26,809 bases of DNA from a bacterium (GCA_905221455.1 CAJNDF010000012.1:1-26809), one strand, 5' to 3'. Shown: positions 7,870-16,177, counted from the stretch's first letter. Program-made: numbers and translations. The notes: generated from the sequence alone by a model not told the origin.

Positions 7870-9045
7870 CTAGTCTTTGCTACTGTCTAAGTTGGCTTTT
7901 ACATAAGCCTGCCAGATTTTTTGTTGGGGTTTGGCAAGTGGGTAATTTTTAAACTCTTCTGGTGAAAGCCAGCGAACCTCTCTATCTGAAAAATCATGGA
8001 AATCACTCACCTGACCTGCTACAATTTGAACATGCCATTTACGATGGCTAAAGACATGCTTGACAGTCTCAAAATAAACATCAAACCAATCAACTTCTAG
8101 GTCATAGTCCTGCTGGAAACTCTCCTCTGGACTAGGGCCAAAGTTTACACTTTCTTCTGCAACCTGATGAAAGAGGTCAAACTGCTCTTCTTGCGAAAAG
8201 TCATCTACTTCTATCAAGGGAAAATGCCAAAATCCTGCCAACAACTTTTCACTTTCATTTTTTTCAAGTAAAAATTGCCCCTGAGCATTTTTCACAACTA
8301 GTGCTTTTAGATAAATGGGAGCTGGCTTTTTCTTTGGAGCCTTGATTGGATAACGGTCCATGCTTCCATTCTGATATGCCCCACTAAAGTCCTTCACTGG
8401 ACTCTCTTCTGGCCTAGGATTTATAGGAGCCTCAATATCAGACCCCAAGTCCATCAAAGCTTGATTAAAGTCACCCGGACGTTCTGGGTCAATCAAGATT
8501 TCCATCATTGCCTGAAAAATTTTGCGATTACTTGGAATGCCAATATCGTGGCTGACTTCAAACAGACGTGCCAAAACCCTCATAACATTGCCATCTACAG
8601 CCGGCTCAGGCAAGTTAAAAGCAATACTAGAAATGGCTCCTGCAGTGTAAGGTCCAATTCCTTTCAAGCTGGAAATTCCCTCATAGGTGTTTGGAAATTG
8701 ATTCCCAAAGTGAGTCATAATCTGCTGAGCTGCAGCCTGCATATTGCGTACTCGAGAATAATAGCCCAAGCCCTCCCAAGCCTTCAACAAACGCTCTTCA
8801 GGCGCGTTTGCCAAACTTTCCACTGTTGGAAACCAATCCAAGAATCGTTCATAATATGGAATAACTGTATCCACTCTGGTCTGCTGAAGCATGATTTCAG
8901 ATACCCAGATATGATAAGGATTTTTACTTCTACGCCAGGGTAAATCTCGTTTGTTTTCATCATACCAAGCGAGAAGTTTCTCACGGAAAGAACTGATCTT
9001 CTCCTCCGGCCACATGACGATACCGTATTCTTTCAAATCTAACAT
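7870..9045 (-). CDS. mutY: A/G-specific adenine DNA glycosylase MutY (no Fe-S cluster cysteines)
   Basis: A 391-residue base-excision-repair glycosylase that removes adenine opposite 8-oxoguanine. The catalytic Glu is E50 (SEIMLQQTRV). The helix-hairpin-helix LKGIGPYTAGA spans about 127-136, and the catalytic Asp is D151 (AVDGNVMRV). The region after QALMDLG (200-220), where most MutY proteins have four cysteines for a [4Fe-4S] cluster, has none. The C-terminal half (about 245-380) is the MutT-like 8-oxoG recognition domain (LLEKNESEKLLAGFWHFPL, VFSHRKWHV). Start at ATG 9045, seven bases after the last base of an extended -10, with no Shine-Dalgarno; an internal ATG (9015) is less likely. Located upstream of vicR as in pneumococcus. 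Confidence 0.95.
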   Translation of the reverse strand: MLDLKEYGIVMWPEEKISSFREKLLAWYDENKRDLPWRRSKNPYHIWVSEIMLQQTRVDTVIPYYERFLDWFPTVESLANAPEERLLKAWEGLGYYSRVRNMQAAAQQIMTHFGNQFPNTYEGISSLKGIGPYTAGAISSIAFNLPEPAVDGNVMRVLARLFEVSHDIGIPSNRKIFQAMMEILIDPERPGDFNQALMDLGSDIEAPINPRPEESPVKDFSGAYQNGSMDRYPIKAPKKKPAPIYLKALVVKNAQGQFLLEKNESEKLLAGFWHFPLIEVDDFSQEEQFDLFHQVAEESVNFGPSPEESFQQDYDLEVDWFDVYFETVKHVFSHRKWHVQIVAGQVSDFHDFSDREVRWLSPEEFKNYPLAKPQQKIWQAYVKANLDSSKD

Positions 9046-9051
9046 ATCTCT

Positions 9052-9060
9052 AGTATAACA
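9052..9060 (-). promoter_or_regulatory. Extended -10 promoter of mutY (leaderless geometry)
   Basis: On the minus strand TGTTATACT, with only six bases between the -10 and the ATG. Initiation at the usual distance would fall on the A of the start codon. No -35 and no ribosome-binding site are visible. Confidence 0.55.
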
Positions 9061-9093
9061 CAGAAGATTCTAACTGTCCTTTTCCTAGTATTA

Positions 9094-9288
9094 ATACTCT
9101 TCGAAAATCTCTTCAAACCACGTCAACGTCGCCTTGGATTATATATGTAACTGACTTCGTCAGTTCTATCCACAACCTCAAAACAGTGTTTTGAGCTGAC
9201 TTCGTCAGTCTTATCTACAACCTCAAAGCAGTGCTTTGAGCAGCCTGCGGCTAGTTTCCTAGTTTGCTCTTTGATTTTCATTGAGTAT
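9094..9288. repeat. BOX element (boxA-boxB-boxB-boxC)
   Basis: About 195 bases starting ATACTCTTCGAAAATCTC and ending TTTTCATTGAGTAT, the known BOX ends of pneumococcus and relatives. CGTCAACGTCGCCTTG corresponds to the BOX-PCR primer site. Two boxB-like units follow, each with CTGACTTCGTCAG and CAAAA/GCAGTGTTTTG-type palindromes, then the boxC unit with CAGCCTGCGGCTAG. The length fits one A, two B and one C module. BOX elements are non-coding, structured and probably mobilised in trans. It lies between the mutY promoter and the pta terminator. Confidence 0.93.
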
Positions 9289-9289
9289 A

Positions 9290-9316
9290 AAAAGCCTCTT
9301 CCCAAAGGAAAGAGGA
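9290..9316 (-). terminator. Intrinsic terminator of pta
   Basis: On the minus strand CCTCTT and AAGAGG (plus-strand arms 9310-9315 and 9295-9300) form a hairpin followed by TTTTTA. It adjoins the edge of the BOX element. Confidence 0.82.
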
Positions 9317-9323
9317 CTAAATC

Positions 9324-10298
9324 TTATTGATGAACAGCTTGGGCTGCTGTGATAAGGGTCAACTTGTAAACATCATCTGCATTACAGCCACGAGAAAGGT
9401 CGTTAACTGGCTTGTTCAAACCTTGCAAAACAGGTCCTACAGCTGCAAAGCCACCGAGACGTTCGGCCATCTTGTAGCCGATATTTCCTGCCTCGATACC
9501 TGGGAAGATGAAGACATTTGCTTGACCAGCTACTGTACTTCCAGGAGCTTTCAAAGCTGCAGTTTCAGGAACAAAGGCTGCATCAAATTGCAACTCACCA
9601 TCGATTTCGAGGTCAGGACGCAAGTCGTGAGCAATTTTAGTTGCTTCAACGACCTTATCGACGCTCTCACCAAATCCTGATCCTTTAGTAGAATAGCTTA
9701 GCATAGCAATTTTAGGCTCGATGCCAAACATCTTAGCTGTGATTGCTGAGTTGATGGCAATTTCAGCCAAGGCTTCTGCATCAGGATTGATGTTGATAGC
9801 ACAGTCTCCAAATAGGTAACGTTCCGTACCACGAACCATGAGGAAGGCACCTGACGTACGCGTTACATTTGGACGAGTTTTGATAATTTGAAGGGCTGGA
9901 CGAACTGTTGAAGCTGTTGAGTGAATCGCACCTGATACCATTCCGTCAACCAAGCCCAAGTAAACCAACATGACACCAAAGTAGTTGACATCTTCAACCA
10001 AAACCTTGCGTGCATCTTCTTCAGACATTTTGCCCTTGCGACGCTCCACTAAAGCAGCAACCATTTCTTCGAATTTATCGTAGTGTTGAGGGTCAATCAC
10101 TTCATAACCCTCTTCAATACCTTCGATTTCAAGATAAATTCTAATTTTTTCAGGATTTCCAAGCAAAACAGGAATCACTTCTGTTTCTTTTACCAAGCGT
10201 TTAGTTGCTTGAAGAATACGAGGCTCTTCCCCTTCAGGGAGAACGATACGAGCATTTTTACCAACAAGGTTGGCTTTGAGACTTTCAAAAACTTCCAT
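9324..10298 (-). CDS. pta: Phosphate acetyltransferase
   Basis: A 324-residue cytoplasmic enzyme interconverting acetyl-CoA and acetyl-phosphate, the Pta half of the Pta-AckA overflow pathway. It is the short Pta type (single PTA_PTB domain, no N-terminal extension). Family motifs include IVLPEGEEPRIL near 18, the SGAIHSTASTVRPALQ region near 130, and the C-terminal GFAAVGPVLQGLNKPVNDLSRGC. AAAGGAG precedes ATG 10298. It follows rluD by 43 bases and could be read from relQ-nadK-rluD or from a possible local promoter. Confidence 0.96.
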   Translation of the reverse strand: MEVFESLKANLVGKNARIVLPEGEEPRILQATKRLVKETEVIPVLLGNPEKIRIYLEIEGIEEGYEVIDPQHYDKFEEMVAALVERRKGKMSEEDARKVLVEDVNYFGVMLVYLGLVDGMVSGAIHSTASTVRPALQIIKTRPNVTRTSGAFLMVRGTERYLFGDCAININPDAEALAEIAINSAITAKMFGIEPKIAMLSYSTKGSGFGESVDKVVEATKIAHDLRPDLEIDGELQFDAAFVPETAALKAPGSTVAGQANVFIFPGIEAGNIGYKMAERLGGFAAVGPVLQGLNKPVNDLSRGCNADDVYKLTLITAAQAVHQ

Positions 10299-10324
10299 GA
10301 GTTTTCTCCTTTAAAAAATAAATT

Positions 10325-10352
10325 ATACTCTGAATTACATTTTATAGAGTAT
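10325..10352 (-). terminator. Weak hairpin and TATAAT between rluD and pta
   Basis: ATACTCT and AGAGTAT (10325-10331, 10346-10352) pair across the rluD stop codon and are followed on the minus strand by an AT-rich tract with a T-run. A TATAAT (minus strand) overlaps the 3' arm. It may be an attenuating terminator or part of a pta promoter; I cannot separate these. Confidence 0.35.
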
Positions 10353-11238
10353 TAGTTGATAACTGGGTAATAAGGTTACTGAAATCATCCGGCAAGAGAC
10401 TTTCTAACTGCAAGTCCTGCTCTAAAAATGGATGATAGAAGGATAGGTAATGGCAATGCAGGGCCTGACGTTGGATGCCGTCGTCCAGACTACCACCATA
10501 CAAATCATCTCCCAACAAAGGAAAACCAATATGAGAAAAATGGACTCGGATTTGGTGAGTTCGACCAGTGTGCAAGCGAATGTCTACCAAGTGAATATTC
10601 CCATAAGAAGCTACAATCTTATATGATGTATGGGCATACTTTCCACCTTTAGCCACTCTTCTCGTGATAATGGAGTCTTCATCACGCGCAATCGGAGCAA
10701 TAATTTCTCCTTCAGGCTCTAAATATCCATCTCCTTTAACCAAAGCAAAGTAGCGCTTCTCAATAGATTTCTTCTGCAACTGCTTATCTAATCGTGCATG
10801 GGCATAACCGTGCTTGGCAAAAAGCATCAAGCCAGAAGTGTCCCTATCAAGTCTGGTCACAATGTGAACCTGCTGATTTTCATAGTTTTGCTTGACATAG
10901 TAACCCTTGATAAAATTGGCAATGGTATTAGAGTGATTGACACTAGGAATAGAAGCCACTCCATAGGATTTATTCAAGACTAAAAAATGGTCATCCTCAT
11001 AGAGAATATCCAGTGGGCGCTCGATAGCTTCTAGAGTTTCAAAGCCTTCCTCAGCGGGAATATCGATAGTAACGCGGTCTCCAACGTCCAATAAATAAGT
11101 TGCATTTTGCGGTTGATCATTGACCCGAATAGCTCCACCTCGAAACTTAATCTTGGCCAGCAATCCCTTAGAAACCTCGTGCTTTTTCAAAAAGGTCTTA
11201 ACCTTGACATGCTCATCTGCGATAAATTCAAACCTCAT
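10342..11238 (-). CDS. RluA/RluD-family pseudouridine synthase
   Basis: A 298-residue RNA pseudouridine synthase. An S4-like RNA-binding part (about 12-60) is followed by the catalytic domain, with the family motif [17 protein letters not shown] (catalytic D131). The C-terminal motif [34 protein letters not shown] is diagnostic of the RluA/C/D family. The target (23S rRNA or tRNA position) cannot be read from the sequence. It is equivalent by position to Bacillus yjbO. It overlaps the nadK stop by four bases (ATGA), so it is translationally coupled. Confidence 0.93.
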   Translation of the reverse strand: MRFEFIADEHVKVKTFLKKHEVSKGLLAKIKFRGGAIRVNDQPQNATYLLDVGDRVTIDIPAEEGFETLEAIERPLDILYEDDHFLVLNKSYGVASIPSVNHSNTIANFIKGYYVKQNYENQQVHIVTRLDRDTSGLMLFAKHGYAHARLDKQLQKKSIEKRYFALVKGDGYLEPEGEIIAPIARDEDSIITRRVAKGGKYAHTSYKIVASYGNIHLVDIRLHTGRTHQIRVHFSHIGFPLLGDDLYGGSLDDGIQRQALHCHYLSFYHPFLEQDLQLESLLPDDFSNLITQLSTNTL

Positions 11239-12053
11239 TCATCCACCTCGCCGATGAAAGCATCCTTAACACGATTCCAGAAACTGGTATGGCTAGGAGT
11301 CGCAACAAAGTGAATCTTATGATGGTCGATTTGATACTCGATTCGCTCAATATTGTGGAAGGAATACACACTATTGTCAACCGAAATGGTATGGTAATCG
11401 TTTCTCGTTGGAATGAGTTCAATCTTATCCTTCTTAGGAACAATAATAGAAGAACCCAGCGTTCGATAGACACGATTATTGAGGCTGGCAATTTCCGTCA
11501 GCTGAAGAGCTTCAATGGTAGGGTGTAAAACAGCTCCACCGAGCGACTTGTTATAGGCTGTGCTACCAGTAGGGGTTGAAACTGTTAAGCCATCTCCGCG
11601 AAAGCGTTCAAAGGGAACACCATTGATGACAATATCTGCTACCATGGTTCGATCAGACCTGCGGATGCTGGCTTCATTAAGGGCACGAAAAATCTTGACC
11701 TCTCCATTTCCAAGAAAAACCTTCACATTCAAAACAGGATAAGAAACCCTTGCTCCAGTATCTAGCTGCAAATTAGTCATCAACTTATCCAACTCAAAAT
11801 CACGATAGTCGGTATAAAAACCCAAATGTCCAGTATGAAGACCGATAAAGCGCACCTTATCAAGCTGGTCTTCGTACTTATGAAAGGCCGACAAGAGTAT
11901 GCCATCCCCACCAATGGAAATGACAATGTCTGGATTGCTATCATTGAGTATAAACTGATTTCTCTTCAAACGATCTCGCAATTCATACAAAACCCTTTGA
12001 CTCTGTGGTTTTCTATTAGCTATCAGGTCAATTCGTTTACCTGTATTCTTCAT
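11235..12053 (-). CDS. nadK: NAD kinase
   Basis: A 272-residue NAD kinase making NADP from NAD with ATP. The motifs are [13 protein letters not shown] (GGDG at 48-51), [23 protein letters not shown] (NAD-binding Asn-Glu), and [22 protein letters not shown] give the ATG at 12053, the start used for pneumococcal orthologues. A GTG at 12065 (four residues longer) has a better-placed AGGA and may be the true start. The gene overlaps the end of relQ by 17 bases (29 if GTG) and rluD by four, in the order relQ-nadK-rluD. Confidence 0.95.
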   Translation of the reverse strand: MKNTGKRIDLIANRKPQSQRVLYELRDRLKRNQFILNDSNPDIVISIGGDGILLSAFHKYEDQLDKVRFIGLHTGHLGFYTDYRDFELDKLMTNLQLDTGARVSYPVLNVKVFLGNGEVKIFRALNEASIRRSDRTMVADIVINGVPFERFRGDGLTVSTPTGSTAYNKSLGGAVLHPTIEALQLTEIASLNNRVYRTLGSSIIVPKKDKIELIPTRNDYHTISVDNSVYSFHNIERIEYQIDHHKIHFVATPSHTSFWNRVKDAFIGEVDE

Positions 12054-12708
12054 CTGTATCGTCACTATTTCCTACACCGTCATTTAATTTTCTACTCAAA
12101 GGATCAAAAAGAGCCTGAGCTTCTTGGATATCATCACGAATTTTGCCCATTTCTTCATCCAACTGATGGGCAATCTTGGCCGTAATTTCCAGTCGCTTCT
12201 TAATCTCCTCTGGGAAATCCCCTTGGTACTTGTAGTTGAGAGAATGTTCTATCGTTGCCCAGAAATTCATGGCCAAGGTACGTATTTGAATTTCTGCCAA
12301 AATGGTTTTGGCTCCATTGATAGTGTCAACCGTATATTCTACTACCACGTGATAGGAACGGTAGCCTGATGCTTTTCGATGAGTAATGTAATCTCGCTCC
12401 TGTATGATTCGCATATCCTGACGCTTACGCAAAATCTCCACCACTTCTCGGACATCATCTACAAACTGAACCATCACACGCAATCCAGCAATATCTTGCA
12501 AATCGTGTTCCAAGGTTGCATAAGTAATGCCGCGACGGGCCATTTTTTCTTTTATACTCTCAATTGGCTTGACCCGACCAGTCACAAACTCAATCGGAGA
12601 ATGCTTATTTTGCTTACGATATTGCTTACGAATACCACGAAGTTTAATCTTTAACTCGCCAACAGCTTGAATGTAAGGATCTAGAAATTCTTCCCATTCT
12701 AAGGTCAT
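12037..12708 (-). CDS. relQ: Small alarmone synthetase RelQ (GTP pyrophosphokinase)
   Basis: A 223-residue single-domain (p)ppGpp synthetase that moves pyrophosphate from ATP to GDP or GTP. There are no hydrolase, TGS or ACT domains, so it is a small alarmone synthetase rather than RelA/SpoT. Synthetase motifs include [42 protein letters not shown], and the G-loop [21 protein letters not shown], then [24 protein letters not shown]. The C-terminal helix (about 175-215) is expected to mediate the RelQ tetramer. GGGAG precedes ATG 12708. Lead gene of relQ-nadK-rluD, like Bacillus yjbM-yjbN-yjbO. Confidence 0.96.
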   Translation of the reverse strand: MTLEWEEFLDPYIQAVGELKIKLRGIRKQYRKQNKHSPIEFVTGRVKPIESIKEKMARRGITYATLEHDLQDIAGLRVMVQFVDDVREVVEILRKRQDMRIIQERDYITHRKASGYRSYHVVVEYTVDTINGAKTILAEIQIRTLAMNFWATIEHSLNYKYQGDFPEEIKKRLEITAKIAHQLDEEMGKIRDDIQEAQALFDPLSRKLNDGVGNSDDTDEEYR

Positions 12709-12748
12709 ATATTCTCCCTTGTTCTCATATTATCCTTCAAAAATATCT

Positions 12749-12777
12749 TTGATTTTTTCTCCAGATTTATATACAAT
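12749..12777 (+). promoter_or_regulatory. Promoter of the CYTH gene
   Basis: TTGATT (12749-12754), exactly 17 bases, then TACAAT (12772-12777). The predicted start is near 12784, giving a leader of about 50 bases to ATG 12836. Confidence 0.6.
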
Positions 12778-12789
12778 AAATACAAAGCT

Positions 12790-12798
12790 ATTATACCA
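12790..12798 (-). promoter_or_regulatory. Extended -10 promoter of relQ-nadK-rluD
   Basis: Minus-strand TGGTATAAT. The predicted start near 12783 would transcribe leftward across the CYTH promoter. The leader to ATG 12708 is about 75 bases. No convincing -35. Confidence 0.55.
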
Positions 12799-12835
12799 TA
12801 AATCCGCTTTCAGCGATAAAGAAAAGGTAAGAAAA

Positions 12836-13405
12836 ATGAAACATTTAGAAATTGAATTGAAAACACTATTGAAAAAAGATGAATATGATCGTCTAAAAGA
12901 GCAGTTCACAGGTGTCGCTCCTGTTCTTCAAAAAAATTACTACATGGACACGCCTGATTTTGAACTACGAGAAAAGAAAGTCGCTATGCGCATTCGAACC
13001 TTTGAAGACTGGGCAGAATTGACACTCAAAGTCCCTCAAAGTGTTGGAAACATGGAGTACAACCAAAAATTGCAACTAAAAGATGCTGAAGATTATCTGG
13101 GTAAGGAAGAACTTCCTCAAGGGCTTGTGATTGATGAATTGGCTAAACATGGTATCCAAAGCAAGAAATGGCAGATCCTTGGTTGTCTAACAACGCTTCG
13201 CTATGAAATGCAAACAGCTATTGGCCTCATGGCACTAGATGAAAGTCAGTACTTTGATATGACAGATTACGAATTAGAGCTTGAAGTGGAAAATCACGAG
13301 CAAGGCAAACAGGATTTCCAACAATTTTTAGAGGAAAATCAGATTGCTTATCAAAAAGCTCCTTCAAAATTGGTACGATTTGTCAAAAGCATGAAAAATA
13401 GCTGA
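12836..13405 (+). CDS. CYTH domain protein (triphosphate tunnel metalloenzyme)
   Basis: A 189-residue CYTH protein. The N-terminal EIELKT gives the diagnostic ExExK motif, followed by alternating charged strands (RIRTFEDWAELTLKVPQ, YELELEVENHEQ) that line the triphosphate tunnel. CYTH enzymes hydrolyse organic or inorganic triphosphates (thiamine triphosphate, PPPi), and the substrate here is unknown. I chose ATG 12836 after AAAGG; the longer upstream frame runs through the promoters. It is divergent from relQ, as CYTH genes are neighbours of relQ-nadK-rluD in Bacillus (yjbK to yjbO), which hints at a link to nucleotide triphosphates or alarmones. Confidence 0.9.
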   Translation: MKHLEIELKTLLKKDEYDRLKEQFTGVAPVLQKNYYMDTPDFELREKKVAMRIRTFEDWAELTLKVPQSVGNMEYNQKLQLKDAEDYLGKEELPQGLVIDELAKHGIQSKKWQILGCLTTLRYEMQTAIGLMALDESQYFDMTDYELELEVENHEQGKQDFQQFLEENQIAYQKAPSKLVRFVKSMKNS

Positions 13406-13424
13406 AATAATCTCCATTTTTTGG

Positions 13425-13430
13425 TAAAAT
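13425..13430 (+). promoter_or_regulatory. Candidate prs promoter (-10)
   Basis: TAAAAT preceded by TGG (extended -10), 88 bases before the prs ATG. The long leader includes the inverted repeat at 13453-13494. Confidence 0.45.
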
Positions 13431-13452
13431 AGAAAAGATAAAAATACACAAA

Positions 13453-13494
13453 TCCCAGTTCATATAGGTAAGGCAAATATCACTAGGATTTAAA
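13453..13494 (+). repeat. Inverted repeat in the prs leader
   Basis: AAATCC-C-AGT and ACT-A-GGATTT form a nine-pair stem with one mismatch and a loop of about 22 bases, upstream of prs. There is no T-run, so it is not a terminator. It could be a leader RNA structure or protein-binding site. Confidence 0.4.
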
Positions 13495-13517
13495 AAGTTT
13501 ACAGAGGACGGTCTATA

Positions 13518-14477
13518 ATGTCAGATAGAAAAAACATGAAACTTTTCGCACTCAACTCTAACCAAGAGATTGCACAGAAAATTGCTCAAGCTGTTGGTGT
13601 CCCACTTGGAAAACTATCATCACGTCAATTTTCAGACGGAGAAATCCAAGTGAATATTGAAGAAAGTGTCCGTGGTTATGATGTTTACATCATCCAATCA
13701 ACAAGTTTCCCTGTTAATAACCACCTAATGGAATTGTTGATCATGGTTGATGCTTGTGTGCGTGCAAGTGCCCACAGTATCAACGTTGTCCTTCCATATT
13801 TTGGCTATGCACGTCAAGACCGCATTGCTTCACCACGTGAGCCACTTACAGCAAAACTAGTTGCCAATATGCTGGTTAAGGCTGGGGTTGATCGTATCCT
13901 GACTCTTGATTTACATGCCGTTCAGGTTCAAGGTTTCTTTGATATTCCTGTCGATAATCTTTTCACAGTGCCCCTATTCGCAAAACATTACTGCGATAAG
14001 GGTCTACTTGGGTCAGATGTTGTTGTCGTCAGCCCTAAAAATTCAGGTGTAAAGCGTGCTCGTAGCCTGGCTGAATATCTTGATGCTCCTATCGCCATTA
14101 TCGACTACCCTCAAGACGATGCAACTCGTAACGAAGGTTACATTATTGGTGATGTTGAAGGTAAGAAAGCCATCTTGATTGACGATATTCTGAATACAGG
14201 ACGTACTTTCTCTGAAGCTTCTAAAATCGTTGAACGTGAAGGAGCTACAGAAATTTATGCTGTTTCTAGCCACGGTCTCTTCGTCGAAGGAGCTGCTGAA
14301 CTTCTTGACAATACTAAGATTAAAGAAATTCTTGTGACTGATTCAGTAGCAACAAAAGAAAAAACTCCTAAAAACGTATGCTACATCACTGCTAGTGAGT
14401 TAATTGGTGATGCTATCGTCCGTATCCACGAAAGAAAACCAGTCAGCCCACTCTTTGCTTACAACAAAAAGAAATAA
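13518..14477 (+). CDS. prs: Ribose-phosphate pyrophosphokinase (PRPP synthetase, class I)
   Basis: A 319-residue enzyme making PRPP from ribose-5-phosphate and ATP for purine, pyrimidine, NAD, histidine and tryptophan synthesis. The motifs are [41 protein letters not shown] (metal and nucleotide site, about 131-147), and the PRPP loop [13 protein letters not shown] (about 218-230). Length matches hexameric class I enzymes. The ATG follows AGAGGACGG. Its stop codon overlaps the ribosome-binding site of the next gene, so the two are read together. Confidence 0.96.
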   Translation: MSDRKNMKLFALNSNQEIAQKIAQAVGVPLGKLSSRQFSDGEIQVNIEESVRGYDVYIIQSTSFPVNNHLMELLIMVDACVRASAHSINVVLPYFGYARQDRIASPREPLTAKLVANMLVKAGVDRILTLDLHAVQVQGFFDIPVDNLFTVPLFAKHYCDKGLLGSDVVVVSPKNSGVKRARSLAEYLDAPIAIIDYPQDDATRNEGYIIGDVEGKKAILIDDILNTGRTFSEASKIVEREGATEIYAVSSHGLFVEGAAELLDNTKIKEILVTDSVATKEKTPKNVCYITASELIGDAIVRIHERKPVSPLFAYNKKK

Positions 14478-14486
14478 GGTGATTCT

Positions 14487-15602
14487 TTGATTTATTTGGA
14501 CAATGCTGCGACGACTCCCATGTCAGCAGTTGCTATTTCAGCTATGACCAAGGTGATGCAAGAAACCTACGGAAACCCTTCTAGTATTCATGGTCATGGT
14601 CGTCAAGCTGGCAAACTCTTACGAGAAGCCCGTCAGGAACTAGCTCAGTTACTGGGGACAAAACCTCAACATATCTTTTTCACTTCTGGTGGGACTGAAG
14701 GCAACAATACTGCTATCATTGGCTACTGCCTTCGTCATCAAGAACAAGGAAAACATATCATCACAACTGCCATTGACCACCATGCTGTCCTTGAAACGAT
14801 TGATTACTTGGTTCAACACTTTGGGTTTGAAGCAACCATTATCCAGCCAGAAAATCAAGAAATCACCGCCCAGCAAATTCAAGAGGCCTTACGTGACGAT
14901 ACGATTTTGGTTTCTACCATGTTTGCCAATAATGAGACAGGAAACCTACTGCCCATTGCTGAAATTGGCCAAATACTCAAGCAACACCCAGCCGCCTATC
15001 ATGTCGATGCAGTTCAGGCTATTGGTAAAATTCCTATTCACCCAGAAGAATTGGGCATTGATTTTCTCACTGCTTCTGCCCACAAGTTCCATGGCCCTAA
15101 GGGAATCGGTTTTCTCTACGCATCTAGCATGGACTTTGATTCCTATCTTCATGGCGGAGACCAAGAACAGAAAAAACGTGCAGGAACTGAAAATCTAGCT
15201 GCCATCGTAGGCATGGTTGCAGCCCTAAAAGAAGATCTAGAAAAGCAAGAAGAACATTTTCAACATGTACAAAATTTAGAAACTGCCTTTCTGGCAGAGC
15301 TAGAGGGAGTTCAATATTACCTGAATAGAGGCGAACACCATCTCCCTTATGTTCTCAATATTGGATTTCCTGGTCAGAAAAATGACCTCTTACTCCTTCG
15401 TCTAGATTTGGCTGGAATTTCAATCTCTACTGGCTCAGCCTGTACGGCAGGCATTGTCCAATCCAGCCATGTTCTTGAAGCTATGTATGGGGCAAATTCA
15501 GAACGTCTGAAGGAATCCGTTCGTATCAGTTTGTCGCCACAAAATACCGTTGAAGACCTACAAACCCTCGCAAAAACCTTAAAAGAAATTATCGGAGGTT
15601 AG
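14487..15602 (+). CDS. Cysteine desulfurase (NifS/IscS-like)
   Basis: A 371-residue PLP enzyme releasing sulfur from cysteine as enzyme-bound persulfide for tRNA thiolation or Fe-S and cofactor synthesis. Motifs: N-terminal IYLDNAATTPMS, YGNPSSIHGHGR, the PLP-binding K200 in SAHKFHGPKGIGF, and the catalytic C319 in STGSACTAG. The start is TTG 14487 after a strong AAGGTGA; no upstream ATG fits the family start. This is the class with no scaffold gene nearby (the SUF operon is not in this window), so a tRNA-thiolation role is plausible. Grouped with prs and two small proteins. Confidence 0.94.
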   Translation: MIYLDNAATTPMSAVAISAMTKVMQETYGNPSSIHGHGRQAGKLLREARQELAQLLGTKPQHIFFTSGGTEGNNTAIIGYCLRHQEQGKHIITTAIDHHAVLETIDYLVQHFGFEATIIQPENQEITAQQIQEALRDDTILVSTMFANNETGNLLPIAEIGQILKQHPAAYHVDAVQAIGKIPIHPEELGIDFLTASAHKFHGPKGIGFLYASSMDFDSYLHGGDQEQKKRAGTENLAAIVGMVAALKEDLEKQEEHFQHVQNLETAFLAELEGVQYYLNRGEHHLPYVLNIGFPGQKNDLLLLRLDLAGISISTGSACTAGIVQSSHVLEAMYGANSERLKESVRISLSPQNTVEDLQTLAKTLKEIIGG

Positions 15603-15606
15603 CCAT

Positions 15607-15954
15607 ATGGCATTTGAAAAAACCATTCAGTTAAAAAATTGTCGTTACGACTACACTCTTAGCCCTTCTGTTAAAAAATTCACCCTTAAGGACAACACCT
15701 TTTTTGAGACTAAGGTTGGTAACTATGAACTGACTCGCCTACTTGAAAAAGTGCCAAACAGTGGTGAAGGCTTCCAACTCAAAATCATCATTAACAAGGA
15801 ACTCACAGGAGCTAAAATCAATATCACTGACAAGTTTGGTCTTCGTCTGGTTGATATTTTCAAATCAGAAGACCACCACATTCATCAGGAAAAATTCTAC
15901 TTCCTCATGGATAGTTTGGTAGAGCGTGGTGTCTTTACAAAATCTGAAAGATAG
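15607..15954 (+). CDS. DUF1831 family protein
   Basis: A 115-residue conserved Lactobacillales protein of unknown function, matching as I recall the DUF1831 family that usually follows a cysteine desulfurase gene. No membrane segment, signal peptide or cysteines. It is mixed alpha/beta with many Lys (IQLKNCRYDYTLSPSVKKFTLKDNTFFETKVGNYELTRLLEK). Four bases after the desulfurase stop, with GGAGGT as ribosome-binding site. Function not known; context suggests sulfur transfer or tRNA modification. Confidence 0.82.
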   Translation: MAFEKTIQLKNCRYDYTLSPSVKKFTLKDNTFFETKVGNYELTRLLEKVPNSGEGFQLKIIINKELTGAKINITDKFGLRLVDIFKSEDHHIHQEKFYFLMDSLVERGVFTKSER

Positions 15955-15961
15955 GTCCCAT

Positions 15962-16177
15962 ATGTTTGAACTAACCTATAAAGACAGCTATCATGTAGAG
16001 CGGACTCTCAAGTACGAAGATTATGAGGAACTCATGCTAGCTTTATCAGGCTGTGTGACCCTACCAGATACACTTTATGTGACTTCTTTGACTTTTAATG
16101 GACAAGAAGTTTATCAAGGCCTGGTCGGAGACCTCTACCGTTTTCTATCACATGCAGATTTTTTACATCAAAACTAA
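15962..16177 (+). CDS. DUF4649-type small protein
   Basis: A 71-residue protein, start ATG 15962 (MFELTYKDSYHVERTL), seven bases after the preceding stop, with a weak ribosome-binding site (AAAGATAGG). A longer upstream frame overlaps the previous gene and is not needed. A conserved streptococcal small protein of unknown function; the DUF4649 assignment is from memory. No membrane segment. Last gene of the prs operon; its stop codon lies in the terminator stem. Confidence 0.75.
   Translation: MFELTYKDSYHVERTLKYEDYEELMLALSGCVTLPDTLYVTSLTFNGQEVYQGLVGDLYRFLSHADFLHQN

Noticed and set aside
9123..9305. 60-residue minus-strand frame with repeated KHCFEVVD peptides
   Set aside because: It is a read-through of the BOX element; the repeated peptides come from the boxB units, not from a gene.
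12719..12835. N-terminal extension of the CYTH frame
   Set aside because: The extra 39 residues span both predicted promoters and the family motif starts right after ATG 12836.
15926..15961. Longer start for the 71-residue gene
   Set aside because: It overlaps the preceding gene in another frame, and ATG 15962 is the usual start for this family.
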